A DNA stretch of 64,000 bases, taken from NCBI RefSeq assembly GCF_000011005.1, contig NC_013665.1, positions 992,001-1,056,000 on the forward strand. The letters run 5' to 3'. The translations under genes and the position numbers were made by a program. The stretch is from Methanocella paludicola SANAE. GTDB taxonomy: Archaea > Halobacteriota > Methanocellia > Methanocellales > Methanocellaceae. Positions 8,288-16,470 of this stretch are shown here, in pieces. The notes under the pieces were generated by a model, which saw only the letters and a list, made by a program, of their open reading frames with translations, had not been told where the DNA came from and searched no databases. Position 1 is the first letter of the stretch, and each line of letters begins with the position of its first letter.

Positions 8288-8297
8288 TTTTATATAC
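8288..8297 (+). promoter_or_regulatory. TATA box of the CorA-like gene
   Basis: TTTATATAC lies 28-37 nt upstream of the ATG at 8325, just after the stop of the preceding operon. The distance predicts a transcript starting within a few bases of the ATG and supports that ATG over an in-frame GTG at 8220 that lies inside the previous gene. Confidence 0.55.
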
Positions 8298-8324
8298 TTT
8301 TTTTCGGGCACGAATAACTATATT

Positions 8325-9437
8325 ATGTTTAAAGTAGCCAACTGTTACTGTTCGGAGGCGTTCTTTTTGGATATTCCGGCAGCACCGCAGCCACAGGCCA
8401 TCGTAAAGCCTCCCGCCAACTTCGCCGTCGCGCTGAAGCTTGACGGGCGTGTCGATAAGACGGCCGATAAGTGCCTTGACGAGTACATGGCGTTCGCAAA
8501 GGACGCGAGTGTCGTCTGGATCGACTATTCGACGAAGGACCTGGAAAAGGACCTCGATAAGATTGCCCAGTCCACGGGCTTTGTCCTGACGCCCATCTCT
8601 AAGATGCTGTCCGGCTTCTATTCCGCTTATGAGGACTCGGATACGGAACTGGGCATCATGCTCCCCGTGGTCAAGATCGACGACCTGGACATGACCGTGC
8701 ACCGTCTGGTCATCCTGACCCGGGCCAATTTCATCATGACCGTGCATAACGAGAACGTTCCGGGCCTGGCCAAGTTCGCCCGCTATTCGCAGACGTTCAT
8801 CAAGAAGCTCAAGCCCACGTCCACACAGGACAAGATCACGCTCATCCTCGAGCGTATCATCGACGAGAACAACGACCGCAATTTCGAATATTTGCGTGAG
8901 ATCGAGAAGCACGGCGACGACATCAGCAAGCAGCTCATCGATGAGAACATCAGCAAGAAGGAGCTGGCCCGGTCCATTTACGACATGAAGCATATCCTGA
9001 TCACCTATCTGAACGTTCTCTGGGCCATCAAGGACGTGGTCGATTCGCTGCAGTACGGCGACGCCGACCTTATTACGGATGATGAGAAGCTGCTCGACCG
9101 CATCGGGATATTGTCCATCAACATCGACCGGCACATCGAGCTTTCTGAGCAGATGTCGAACGTGCTCTCCTCCGGCCTCGAGGTCATGCAGAGCATCTAC
9201 AATAACCAGCTCCAGACGATGAATAACCGCTTTGCGCTCGTTACCGCCTATTTGACGGTGCTGGGCACGGCAGCGCTCGTGCCGAATACGATCGCCACCA
9301 TCGCCGGGAGCGGCGTGTTCATGGATGCGAATGCTCAGCCGGGCTGGTACATGCCGCTGCTGCTCGTCACGACGATCGTGGCGACGGTGGCTTCGCTGGC
9401 GTGGGTAGTCCACGTGTGGAATAAGAAGGAAAAATAA
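8325..9437 (+). CDS. CorA-family divalent metal transporter
   Basis: From the ATG at 8325 the product has 370 residues. The first 290 or so are soluble, with the alternating alpha/beta N-domain and a long charged stalk helix (residues about 185-300, rich in E/D/K/R), then two membrane helices at the C-terminus (TAYLTVLGTAALVPNTIATIAG and PLLLVTTIVATVASLAWVV) and a basic tail. This is the CorA layout. The classical GMN signature is not present; the corresponding region reads PNTIATI, as in a diverged archaeal CorA subgroup. It should be a pentameric Mg2+ or other divalent cation channel; ion specificity is uncertain because of the altered selectivity motif. Confidence 0.85.
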   Translation: MFKVANCYCSEAFFLDIPAAPQPQAIVKPPANFAVALKLDGRVDKTADKCLDEYMAFAKDASVVWIDYSTKDLEKDLDKIAQSTGFVLTPISKMLSGFYSAYEDSDTELGIMLPVVKIDDLDMTVHRLVILTRANFIMTVHNENVPGLAKFARYSQTFIKKLKPTSTQDKITLILERIIDENNDRNFEYLREIEKHGDDISKQLIDENISKKELARSIYDMKHILITYLNVLWAIKDVVDSLQYGDADLITDDEKLLDRIGILSINIDRHIELSEQMSNVLSSGLEVMQSIYNNQLQTMNNRFALVTAYLTVLGTAALVPNTIATIAGSGVFMDANAQPGWYMPLLLVTTIVATVASLAWVVHVWNKKEK

Positions 9438-9442
9438 GTACA

Positions 9443-9457
9443 GGGGACTGTGTCCCC
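9443..9457. terminator. Hairpin between convergent genes
   Basis: GGGGAC-TGT-GTCCCC forms a perfect 6-bp stem with a 3-nt loop in the 30-bp space between the CorA-like gene and the convergent htrA-like gene, followed on the plus strand by a short T run (9466-9469). It could serve both transcripts. Confidence 0.5.
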
Positions 9458-9467
9458 CAAACTATTT

Positions 9468-10508
9468 TTAGCGTGGCGGCATCTCGGCCGGCACGATGTC
9501 CAGCGAGAGCTTATCGAAGCGCCGCAGCACGGTCAGGCGTGCCTTCTTGTTAATATACTCCTCGGTGAGGAGCTTATGCAGGTCGTCGATGCTCTTTATC
9601 GGGTGCTCATCCATGCCCACGATGACGTCGCCCGGCGCCAGCCCGGCCCTTTCCGCGGGGCTATACCGCTCGACGGCCACTGCGAGCACGCCCTGGCTCG
9701 CCGGGAGGCCCTTGCTTTTTACGATTTCGGGCTTGAGGGCCACGTTCTGGCCGGATATGCCGATCCAGCTGCGGCGTATGCGGCCATCGTGGATGAGGGC
9801 GGCGGCGACGAATTTCGCGATGCTCGACGGTATGGCGAAGCAGATGCCCTGGGCGGGAAGCACAACGGCGCTGTTGACGCCGATGATCTCTCCCCTGGAA
9901 TTTACTAACGGGCCGCCGGAGTTACCGGGGTTCAGCGCGGCGTCGGTCTGGATGACGTCGTCGATGAGCCTGCCGGAGCCGGTCCGGAGCGACCTGCCCA
10001 GCGCGCTCACGACGCCCGACGTGACGGTACAGTTAAAGCCGAACGGGTTCCCGATGGCGATGACAAGCTGGCCGACGCGAAGCGCCCCGGAATCGCCTAA
10101 TTCGGCAAAGGACAGGTCCTGGGCGTCGATCTTGATGACGGCCAGGTCGGTATCCGGGTCGTCGCCGATGATGCGCGCCGGGAACTGCCGGCCGTCGTAC
10201 AGCGTGACGTCGATCTTTGAGGCCTCGTGGACGACGTGGCTGTTCGTAAGAATGAATCCGTCCGGCGTGAATATGAAACCTGAGCCGCCGCCCTGCATCT
10301 CTTCCTGGCCATAAATCGGGCGCGGGGCCTTCCGGCTGATATAAACGTTCACGACCGCCGGGCTGACCCTGTCAACGACGCCGACGACCGCCCTGGAGTA
10401 AGCGTCCAGCAGCTCGTCATCCTTCTCCTGCGCCCTGAACGGGGCAGCATCAGTCACATTGCTCTCAGTGTGTGATATGGGTTGAATTATCGAGTCTGTC
10501 ATTTCCAT
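9468..10508 (-). CDS. HtrA/DegP-like serine protease with one PDZ domain
   Basis: A 346-residue trypsin-fold protease of the S1C family. The catalytic triad is visible as His91 (LTNSHVV), Asp121 (DTDLAVI) and Ser197 (NPGNSGGP). A PDZ domain follows from about residue 255 (AERAGLAPGDVIVGMDEHPI). No signal peptide or N-terminal membrane helix is present; the first 40 residues are polar and acidic, so the enzyme appears cytoplasmic, unlike bacterial periplasmic HtrA. It is divergent from an HtpX-like membrane protease at 10741, suggesting a protein-quality-control pair sharing the 230-bp spacer. Function in proteolysis of damaged proteins is inferred from family. Confidence 0.93.
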   Translation of the reverse strand: MEMTDSIIQPISHTESNVTDAAPFRAQEKDDELLDAYSRAVVGVVDRVSPAVVNVYISRKAPRPIYGQEEMQGGGSGFIFTPDGFILTNSHVVHEASKIDVTLYDGRQFPARIIGDDPDTDLAVIKIDAQDLSFAELGDSGALRVGQLVIAIGNPFGFNCTVTSGVVSALGRSLRTGSGRLIDDVIQTDAALNPGNSGGPLVNSRGEIIGVNSAVVLPAQGICFAIPSSIAKFVAAALIHDGRIRRSWIGISGQNVALKPEIVKSKGLPASQGVLAVAVERYSPAERAGLAPGDVIVGMDEHPIKSIDDLHKLLTEEYINKKARLTVLRRFDKLSLDIVPAEMPPR

Positions 10509-10740
10509 GTTCTACCTTGCTTGATCTTATGATGCGCCTGCCGCGGCATTGCTTCTCATGTCACGGCCCGGTCCGTCACTACAGGTTAATGTTGTCAGTA
10601 TAAATACTTGACGATTAGCGTCTTTTATTACAATTGTCCAGGAAATCCATAATAATTAATCTACTAAGGAAAAAGCGTTGCTCTTAAATGGCAAAGTATT
10701 TATCGCCGCCCACTTGAAATATCACCGGGATGATACTAAA

Positions 10741-11604
10741 ATGGTAATAGACTGGGGTATGACCCTTCGAAAGATCATCGTATACGGTGCTCTATTCATA
10801 CTCTTCATGATCGCCATCGCCTTCCTGTGGGCGCTGGGGGTCAACGCGTACCTGATCGCGTTACTTTCAGGCGGATTCCTGTTCATACAGTACTTCTTCT
10901 CGGACAAGCTCGTGCTCTGGTCTACGGGCGCCCGTATACTGGAAGAGAATGAGGCCCCCCGGCTTCACCGCATCGTCGAGAACCTTTCGGCCGAGATGGG
11001 CATCCCGAAGCCCAGGATCGCCGTCGTACAGAATGACATGCCCAACGCCTTTGCCACGGGCCGTAACTACAAGCACTCCGTCGTGGCCGTCACGACCGGC
11101 ATCCTGAACCGTCTCAACGAGAAGGAGATGGAGGGCGTTCTGGCCCATGAGCTTTCCCACGTTAAGAACCGGGACATGTTCGTGGTCACCTTCGCCAGCT
11201 TCATCGTGTCCGTCATCAGCTACATCGTGTACTTCGCTTTCACCATGCTGTTCTCCCGGGACGAGAATAACTTCGGGGCAAGCATGGCGGCGTGGTTCGT
11301 ATCGATGCTCTTCTCGAATACCATCGGCCTGATCATCATTAACACCGTTTCCCGTTACAGGGAGTACGGCGCCGACAGGGGCTCCGCGCTGGCCACGAAG
11401 AACCCTGACGGTCTTATCAGCGCCCTGAAAAAGATCTCCGGCGGCGAATACCGCAAGGAGGATGCCATGGGCCTGGAGTCCGCGAAGGCGTTGTGTATCT
11501 CGCCGACCGGCGGCGCCTTTATGGAGCTGTTCTCCTCGCACCCGCCCCTCGAGAAGCGCATCGCCGCGCTCGAGAAGGTCAAGGCCGAGATGTACGGCTA
11601 TTAA
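10741..11604 (+). CDS. htpX: HtpX-like M48 membrane metalloprotease
   Basis: From the ATG at 10741 the protein has 287 residues. Two membrane helices near residues 10-50 precede the M48 domain with the zinc motif HELSH at 136-140 and the third ligand region YREYGADRGSA; further hydrophobic segments (FVVTFASFIVSVISYIVYFAF and AAWFVSMLFSNTIGLIIINTV) lie between them. This is the HtpX arrangement with the active site facing the cytoplasm. An in-frame TTG at 10678 would add 21 residues but has no clear ribosome site. Divergent to the HtrA-like gene; both likely deal with misfolded proteins. The 3' side faces a large palindrome. Confidence 0.93.
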   Translation: MVIDWGMTLRKIIVYGALFILFMIAIAFLWALGVNAYLIALLSGGFLFIQYFFSDKLVLWSTGARILEENEAPRLHRIVENLSAEMGIPKPRIAVVQNDMPNAFATGRNYKHSVVAVTTGILNRLNEKEMEGVLAHELSHVKNRDMFVVTFASFIVSVISYIVYFAFTMLFSRDENNFGASMAAWFVSMLFSNTIGLIIINTVSRYREYGADRGSALATKNPDGLISALKKISGGEYRKEDAMGLESAKALCISPTGGAFMELFSSHPPLEKRIAALEKVKAEMYGY

Positions 11605-11769
11605 AGCCGGTTTTCTTCTTTTTTTACTGTGAACATATGCATGTTCAGGTATCAGTTATACCATAAAGTCCATTAGTTCCTTGCCTCTCATGTAATTGCT
11701 TATACTCACAAATTCGTGTTCGTAGCGTTCGTTTTAGCTTATGCTGAGTTTTCCTGTTGGCGTTGATTT

Positions 11770-12265
11770 GTTCGGTTGGTATCTCGAACCCCTCCAAAGG
11801 AATTAAACCTCGAATTCTTCTTTAGAATTTTACTCACTAAGCCTCGAATGCTCTAGCACACGGTCAATGCCCGAACTCTCTAATACACAGGGCAGTGCTC
11901 TAATTCTCTAACGCGCTAACCCGAAAAGAAAGCTCTAAGGCTCTAAATCACGTTTGAAACCCGAAACAGCCATGCACAAACACCCTAAAAGCCCGGTCGT
12001 TCCCCAGTACTTTTGGGTATTAGTGGCGTTGGCGATTTAGCCGAGCATTAGAGTGTTCGCGCTATGTCGTTTAGCGTTTCAAACGTGAATTCGAGCCTTA
12101 GAGCTTTCTTTTCGGGTTTGAGGCTTCGAGAGTTCGGGCACTGCCCTGTGGATTAGGGAGTTCGTGCGTTGACGGTGAGCTAGAGAATTAGAGATTTAGT
12201 GAGTAAAATCTAAAAAAGAATTAGTGGTTTGATTCCTTTGGAGAGGTTCGAGATACCGACCGAAC
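11770..12265. repeat. Large palindromic element A
   Basis: A near-palindrome of about 496 bp fills the convergent gap between htpX and the nucleotidyltransferase gene. It opens with GTTCGGTTGGTATCTCGAAC and closes with its complement GTTCGAGATACCGACCGAAC; the arms pair over some 210 bp each with scattered differences. The arms consist of short words of the form C-N-C-(T/G)-AA (CTCTAA, CTCGAA, CACTAA, CCCGAA) repeated at about 8-10 bp. The non-palindromic centre (11985-12057) contains CCCGGTCGTTCCCCAGTAC and is inverted relative to the centres of the elements at 24.5 and 47.2 kb. No open frame of note. The remaining gap DNA (11605-11769, 12266-12389) is AT-rich with no feature I can name. Confidence 0.9.
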
Positions 12266-12389
12266 TAATATACAAAATGCATGCTAGAAAAATCGATTAA
12301 ATTATAAACACGGAATTATTGGACTTTGCTGTGAGAAACAAAGGGCAGTACAGGTAAATTAAAAATAATACGGGCATATAGCTCCAACC

Positions 12390-13322
12390 TTACTTTTTAT
12401 CGGCTTTTTCGAGTAGCGTCAAAGACTTAATCCATTCGCCCTTTGGTTCTCTGGACGTGCCGATGACGAGCACCTTTTTACCGTCAGGATACTCCTCCAT
12501 CCGCCCGCAGGCCTCGATGGTCTCCCCGGCCAGCGCCTGGCCGGCATAAGTATGCGTGAACGACAATACGGCCTTGATCTCCGGGTGATCGACCTGGTAT
12601 ATGGCCGGGCTGTCGAAGGCGAACTCCGCATCGGTGACCTTCGCAGTGATGGTCTTCACGCCGAGGCTGTGACCGATGGGCACGCGGGGCCCGATCTGGT
12701 CCCAGGAGCGCACGAAAAGCATGTCCGTCAGCACTCCATCAAGCAGGCATCGGTTACCCTTGCGGCGCTCGTGCAGGTAGAACTCCTCAAAGTTCAGCTC
12801 CGGCTTCCTCTTCTTATAGATCTTTTCCCAGCCCGCCTCGTCGATGGCGTCGATCTTTCCGGCGGCGATGGCCCGCTGTAAAGCGTCCCGGGCCTTAAAC
12901 CACTCGATACCATAAACCACGAAATCGACGTCCGATGACTCGGCGCCAAGGCCCACGAGCTTCGAGCCCGTGATGCCCATACACTCGAAGTCCACGCCCT
13001 CGAGGGCATCGACCATCTTCTTCGCCCGGCGGTCCGCATCAAGGATACGAACGAGGCCGTCGTGGGGCTGGTAATGCTTCACGACGTCGGCGAACGGCAC
13101 CACCATTACACCATCAATGTACTCGGGCTTATTCTCCTTAATGAAAGCGTAGGCCTCATCGAAGCCCATCTTCTTAAAACGTATACCATCCCGGACACGC
13201 TCCCCGTCGGGGCCGGGAACATAACGCAATAAACAACGGACACCGTCACCACAATAATAATCGACGACGGAGAATATCCAGTGCTCCTTCGTCTCGATGA
13301 AATCCCTCAGTCTAACCCTCAT
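12390..13322 (-). CDS. Predicted minimal nucleotidyltransferase (COG1665-like)
   Basis: The 310-residue protein carries a pol-beta-type nucleotidyltransferase signature GITGSKLVGLGAESSDVDF, with G119-S120 and the acidic pair Asp131/Asp133. The flanking N-terminal 110 residues and C-terminal 120 residues show no further motif I recognise. It matches the archaeal predicted nucleotidyltransferases of COG1665; the acceptor is unknown. The gene follows the methionine aminopeptidase gene by only 9 bp and the two are surely cotranscribed. Its 3' end faces palindrome A. Confidence 0.75.
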   Translation of the reverse strand: MRVRLRDFIETKEHWIFSVVDYYCGDGVRCLLRYVPGPDGERVRDGIRFKKMGFDEAYAFIKENKPEYIDGVMVVPFADVVKHYQPHDGLVRILDADRRAKKMVDALEGVDFECMGITGSKLVGLGAESSDVDFVVYGIEWFKARDALQRAIAAGKIDAIDEAGWEKIYKKRKPELNFEEFYLHERRKGNRCLLDGVLTDMLFVRSWDQIGPRVPIGHSLGVKTITAKVTDAEFAFDSPAIYQVDHPEIKAVLSFTHTYAGQALAGETIEACGRMEEYPDGKKVLVIGTSREPKGEWIKSLTLLEKADKK

Positions 13323-13331
13323 ATTCTTACC

Positions 13332-14222
13332 TCACGTAATGATCATAGGCCCATCCTGCGCGACGATGACGGTGGCCTCAGCCTGGGCGACGGGCGCCTT
13401 ATCCGCCTCGACCATCATGGGAAAGCCTTTGACGCAGGCGGACTTTAGAAGCCCGGGCAGCCCCCGGGAGTCCGGCAGCCAGCGTTCCGCGAACGGGAAA
13501 CTGCCGTAGTGTTCGTTAATATACGCCAGCAGCGCCTTCTCTTCGGGCCCCTGCGCGTATATCTCGCCGTTTCTCAATAGCTGGTATATATTTCCTCCGT
13601 CCATCCGGGCGATGATGCCATTCCCCTTCGTGAGGAACGGCTCGATGGCCAGCACGTCGCCCTCGCGTATCTTGAGCTCCGAGCCGTTGTCATAAGGCGG
13701 AATGGTCAGGCCTCCGTGGAGGCAGTTCCTGGCCAGGCTGTGGCCCAGCAGGTCCTTCAGGACATTGAAACCCCGCATCGCAGCGGTATGGTGTATAGTC
13801 CCGCCGATCTTGCTTAGAGGCACCCCGGGCCTGATCACCTCGATCCCCGCGAAAAGCGTCTCTTTTACGGCCAGGATGAGCGCCTCATGCTCGCGTGTCC
13901 CTATCTCGACCGTAAAAGCCGCATCGGCAACGTACCCATCCACGCAGGCCCCGAGGTCGACCTTGACCAGGTCGCCCTTTTTTAGCACTCGCTCGTCGTC
14001 CCTGGAGGGCGTGTAATGCGATGCCACATTGTTGACGGCGACTGTGCAGGGAAATGCCGGCCGTGCGCCCGAGCTTGAGATCTCCTCCTCCACGAGCGTC
14101 GCGATGTCGAGGAGCTTAGCGCCCTCTTTGATCGAAGGCGTGACGGTCCTCCTTACCTTCTTGACGATATCGCCCGCCGTCTCGTAGCTTTGTAGAGCCT
14201 CGAGCCCCAGAAAAATGTGCAT
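13332..14222 (-). CDS. map: Methionine aminopeptidase, type II
   Basis: A 296-residue pita-bread metallopeptidase. Metal-binding sequences visible are DLGACVDGYVADAAF (first aspartates), the histidine region GHSLARNCLHGG, AIEPFLTKGNG (glutamate) and a late glutamate segment. The length, and the insert between the histidine and the last glutamate, fit archaeal MetAP-II, which removes the initiator methionine from nascent proteins. Starts at an ATG at 14222; first gene of an operon with the nucleotidyltransferase. The 110-bp divergent spacer to the SagB-like gene contains AT-rich promoter sequence for both. Confidence 0.95.
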   Translation of the reverse strand: MHIFLGLEALQSYETAGDIVKKVRRTVTPSIKEGAKLLDIATLVEEEISSSGARPAFPCTVAVNNVASHYTPSRDDERVLKKGDLVKVDLGACVDGYVADAAFTVEIGTREHEALILAVKETLFAGIEVIRPGVPLSKIGGTIHHTAAMRGFNVLKDLLGHSLARNCLHGGLTIPPYDNGSELKIREGDVLAIEPFLTKGNGIIARMDGGNIYQLLRNGEIYAQGPEEKALLAYINEHYGSFPFAERWLPDSRGLPGLLKSACVKGFPMMVEADKAPVAQAEATVIVAQDGPMIIT

Positions 14223-14332
14223 TATGGTGTTAGATATCGGGCTATGAGGCTTATATTTTTGCCGTATGTCGATGGTGGCCGGCTATACCGGTTGAAATTT
14301 ATTTGACCCTGTATAAAATTTAAAACTATGGT

Positions 14333-15022
14333 ATGAGGCGTTTGACATTTTTTATTATCTTTATCTTATTCATCGGGTGTGTTTCACCTGTTACGAACGA
14401 GGCAACAACAATGCCGGTTTCTTCTTCCAATACAATTAAGCTTCCTGCGCCGGTGAATGATGGCAATATGTCGGTCGAAAAAGCACTGGCCGGGAGAAGG
14501 TCAGTCAGGGAGTTCAAGGATGCGCCCCTGGATATCGCCGAAGTATCGCAACTGCTCTGGGCGGCACAGGGGATCACTGATCCGGATGGTTTCAGGACGG
14601 CGCCGTCGGCGGGCGCACTCTATCCACTGGAGGTATATGTGGCAGCTGGCAACGTCAAAGGGCTGACGCCGGGGATATATAAGTATAAACCAGTGGACCA
14701 TGAGCTAACCCCTGTCAAGGCGGGCGATGCCCGGGCCGCCTTAAGCGATGCCGCCCTCGGGCAATCGGCCATAAAGGACGGTGCCGTCGTCATCATTATA
14801 GCAGGAGTCTTCGAGCGCACGACGGTAAAATACCCGGCAGGAGAAAAGTACGTCCACATGGAGGCCGGTCACTCGGCGCAGAACGTATATCTACAGGCCC
14901 ATGCGCTCGGGCTGGGCACCGTGGCCGTAGGCGCTTTCTATGATGATGCGGTAAAGAAGGCCGCCGGTATGTCCGAAAACGAGCGGCCGTTATACCTGAT
15001 GCCCGTGGGCAGGCCGGCTTAA
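14333..15022 (+). CDS. SagB/ThcOx-type nitroreductase-like lipoprotein
   Basis: The 229-residue protein begins with a lipoprotein-type leader (hydrophobic FFIIFILFIGC with Cys17) and a low-complexity Ser/Thr linker, then a flavin nitroreductase fold from residue about 45: RRSVREFKDAPLDIAEVSQLLWAAQG, FRTAPSAGALYPLEVYV, and the C-terminal HMEAGHSAQNVYLQAHALGLG. This is the SagB-type dehydrogenase subfamily, FMN-dependent oxidoreductases. Export to the outer face is unusual for a flavoenzyme of this family but the leader is clear. A TATA-like GTATAAAATTT sits about 12-22 nt upstream, implying a leaderless mRNA. Substrate unknown; the 3' end overlaps the convergent Sua5 gene by 4 bp. Confidence 0.87.
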   Translation: MRRLTFFIIFILFIGCVSPVTNEATTMPVSSSNTIKLPAPVNDGNMSVEKALAGRRSVREFKDAPLDIAEVSQLLWAAQGITDPDGFRTAPSAGALYPLEVYVAAGNVKGLTPGIYKYKPVDHELTPVKAGDARAALSDAALGQSAIKDGAVVIIIAGVFERTTVKYPAGEKYVHMEAGHSAQNVYLQAHALGLGTVAVGAFYDDAVKKAAGMSENERPLYLMPVGRPA

Positions 15023-15612
15023 TCTTCGGTCGCGCACCCGCACCCGTACATGTACCGCCGGACTTCCTCGTACATGATGCCCTTGCGCACGACAGTATAT
15101 TCGTGGAGATCCACGATCGTCGAAGGAGCGCCGTACCTGCAAGGGCCGCCGTCGAGCACGTAGTCGACGGCTATCTTTACCTCTTCCGCCCTTACCGGAT
15201 CCTTTTCGCCATGCAGGTTGGCGCTGGTGGACACGATGGGCCCGGTCTGATTTATCAGGTCCAAAGCCATCTTATTGTCGGGCCAGCGGATGCCAATATA
15301 CTTAGAGCGGGCGGTCAAAATATCCGGCAGGATCTTATTCTTTTTTAGAATGACGGTCACCGGCCCCGGTAAAAACTTCAATATAAAGTCCTCGCACTCG
15401 ACCTTCGCCACGCTCTTGAGCATCTCCATGCTCGAGACGGCGATCGATAGGGGCTGGTTGAGCGGGCGATTCTTAATTTGATAAACCCTCTGGAGGGCGC
15501 CGACATCCGTCGCAAGGGCGCCGATGCCATAGACAGTCTCCGTAGGATAAGCGATGACGCCGCCGGTCTTCACGATCCCGGCGGCACGGGCGATGTCATT
15601 CCCGACAAGCAT
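15019..15612 (-). CDS. L-threonylcarbamoyladenylate synthase (Sua5/YrdC family)
   Basis: From the ATG at 15612 the enzyme has 197 residues and the typical YrdC fold: GGVIAYPTETVYGIGALA near residue 15, KNRPLNQPLSIAVSS, the PGPVTVILKK stretch and SANLHGEKDP. It makes threonylcarbamoyl-AMP for the t6A37 modification of tRNA. A longer frame from 15681 runs through the promoter region and lacks a ribosome site, so the shorter start is chosen. It is divergent from the DUF356 gene. Confidence 0.92.
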   Translation of the reverse strand: MLVGNDIARAAGIVKTGGVIAYPTETVYGIGALATDVGALQRVYQIKNRPLNQPLSIAVSSMEMLKSVAKVECEDFILKFLPGPVTVILKKNKILPDILTARSKYIGIRWPDNKMALDLINQTGPIVSTSANLHGEKDPVRAEEVKIAVDYVLDGGPCRYGAPSTIVDLHEYTVVRKGIMYEEVRRYMYGCGCATED

Positions 15613-15655
15613 GATATGATATCGACGCGCGACCCTAAAAAATGTTGCATAATAG

Positions 15656-15664
15656 ATATATTTA
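15656..15664 (-). promoter_or_regulatory. TATA box of the Sua5 gene
   Basis: Minus-strand TAAATATAT lies 44 nt upstream of the ATG at 15612, predicting a leader of around 20 nt. Supports the internal ATG as the true start. Confidence 0.5.
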
Positions 15665-15688
15665 TTACCAAGGATTGTCAAACAACAT

Positions 15689-15706
15689 CTTACTCTTACG
15701 AGTAAG
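15689..15706 (+). promoter_or_regulatory. Perfect inverted repeat in front of the DUF356 gene
   Basis: CTTACTC-TTAC-GAGTAAG is a 7-bp perfect dyad with a 4-nt centre, ending 8 nt before the ATG at 15715. Its right arm overlaps the likely ribosome-binding bases AAGGGG. It could be an operator or an RNA hairpin that hides the start site; which one is not decidable from sequence. Confidence 0.45.
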
Positions 15707-15714
15707 GGGTAAAA

Positions 15715-16080
15715 ATGGAATCTTTTGCTGTAATTCGGGCCGACGACCCGGTAAAACTAAGCACAGCTATATCGGACTTGCAGAGGCATGGGGGTTTGAC
15801 GTTTGCCATTAGTCCAAGAGAGCTGACGCCTAACGTCGCGGATAAGATACTTGTAGAGGTCATGAAAGTACCGCTCAAGAAGCAGTGTAAGTCAGCGGCT
15901 CTCGTGGCCCTGAGCGACGATGCTGGCGTCGCCATCGATGTGCTGGGAAGGATACATCCCCCTGCTCACGTGATCATCGTAAGCTCGAGGCACGATATTT
16001 ACCCGCGTATTAATGAGTGTATCAAGCGGTTGCCCGAGATGAAGGATTACGTTACTCCGGTCATTCAGCGAAAGATGTAA
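15715..16080 (+). CDS. DUF356-like methanogen protein
   Basis: A 121-residue soluble alpha/beta protein with the conserved-looking segments IRADDPVKLSTAISDLQRHG at the N-terminus and GRIHPPAHVIIVSS near residue 85. I match it to DUF356, a family nearly confined to methanogens with no known function; the match is from memory and moderately certain. It starts just after a small perfect dyad and is followed by a palindromic repeat. Divergent with Sua5, convergent with PAN. Confidence 0.65.
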   Translation: MESFAVIRADDPVKLSTAISDLQRHGGLTFAISPRELTPNVADKILVEVMKVPLKKQCKSAALVALSDDAGVAIDVLGRIHPPAHVIIVSSRHDIYPRINECIKRLPEMKDYVTPVIQRKM

Positions 16081-16168
16081 AAAGGCCTTTATTTCTTCTT
16101 TTTCATTGGCCATTAGCATATGCTATATTGTATTTACTGTGCCATTTTCTATCCACACGCCTGTGCTG

Positions 16169-16400
16169 AAAAGCCCGCTAAGATGCATAAGTCCGCGAAG
16201 ACTATTTCGAGCCCGAAGGCCGCGAAGCTTACGCGAAGACCGCGAAGACTATCTTAAAGAATTAATTATAATATAGCGCCTAATCCATTTGAATTTTAAA
16301 TTATCTTTGAATGAATCTTCGCGGTCTTCGCGTAAGCTTCGCGGCCTTCGGGCTCGAAACAGTCTTCGCGGACTTAACCAGGCTTCGCGGGCTTAAAACG
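16169..16400. repeat. Palindromic element F (CGCGAAG words)
   Basis: About 232 bp in the convergent gap between the DUF356 gene and PAN. Each arm, about 90 bp, contains repeats of the word CGCGAAG or GCGAAG; the central 60 bp of each arm (16191-16253 against 16316-16374) are almost exact complements, including the block CCCGAAGGCCGCGAAGCTTA. The centre (about 16255-16310) is AT-rich. Construction parallels the other palindromes in the window although the sequence is unrelated. No coding capacity. Confidence 0.88.
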
Positions 16401-16470
16401 GAGATGCTAAAATAAATGAGGCTAATTCAACATAGCAATATCATTAAAAATAGTAAAAATGGTGTCGCCC

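Noticed and set aside
8220-8324. Upstream extension of the CorA-like protein to a GTG at 8220
   Set aside because: It would lie inside the 3' end of the preceding gene and cross the TATA box; the ATG at 8325 fits promoter spacing.
8253-9413. A 386-codon open frame opposite the CorA-like gene
   Set aside because: Antisense shadow; no start signal and low-complexity charged sequence, whereas the plus strand has a TATA box and CorA architecture.
11780-12260. CRISPR array or tandem repeat in palindrome A
   Set aside because: The recurrent words are only about six bases, spacing varies, and the two halves are inverted, not direct, copies; no uniform repeats and spacers.
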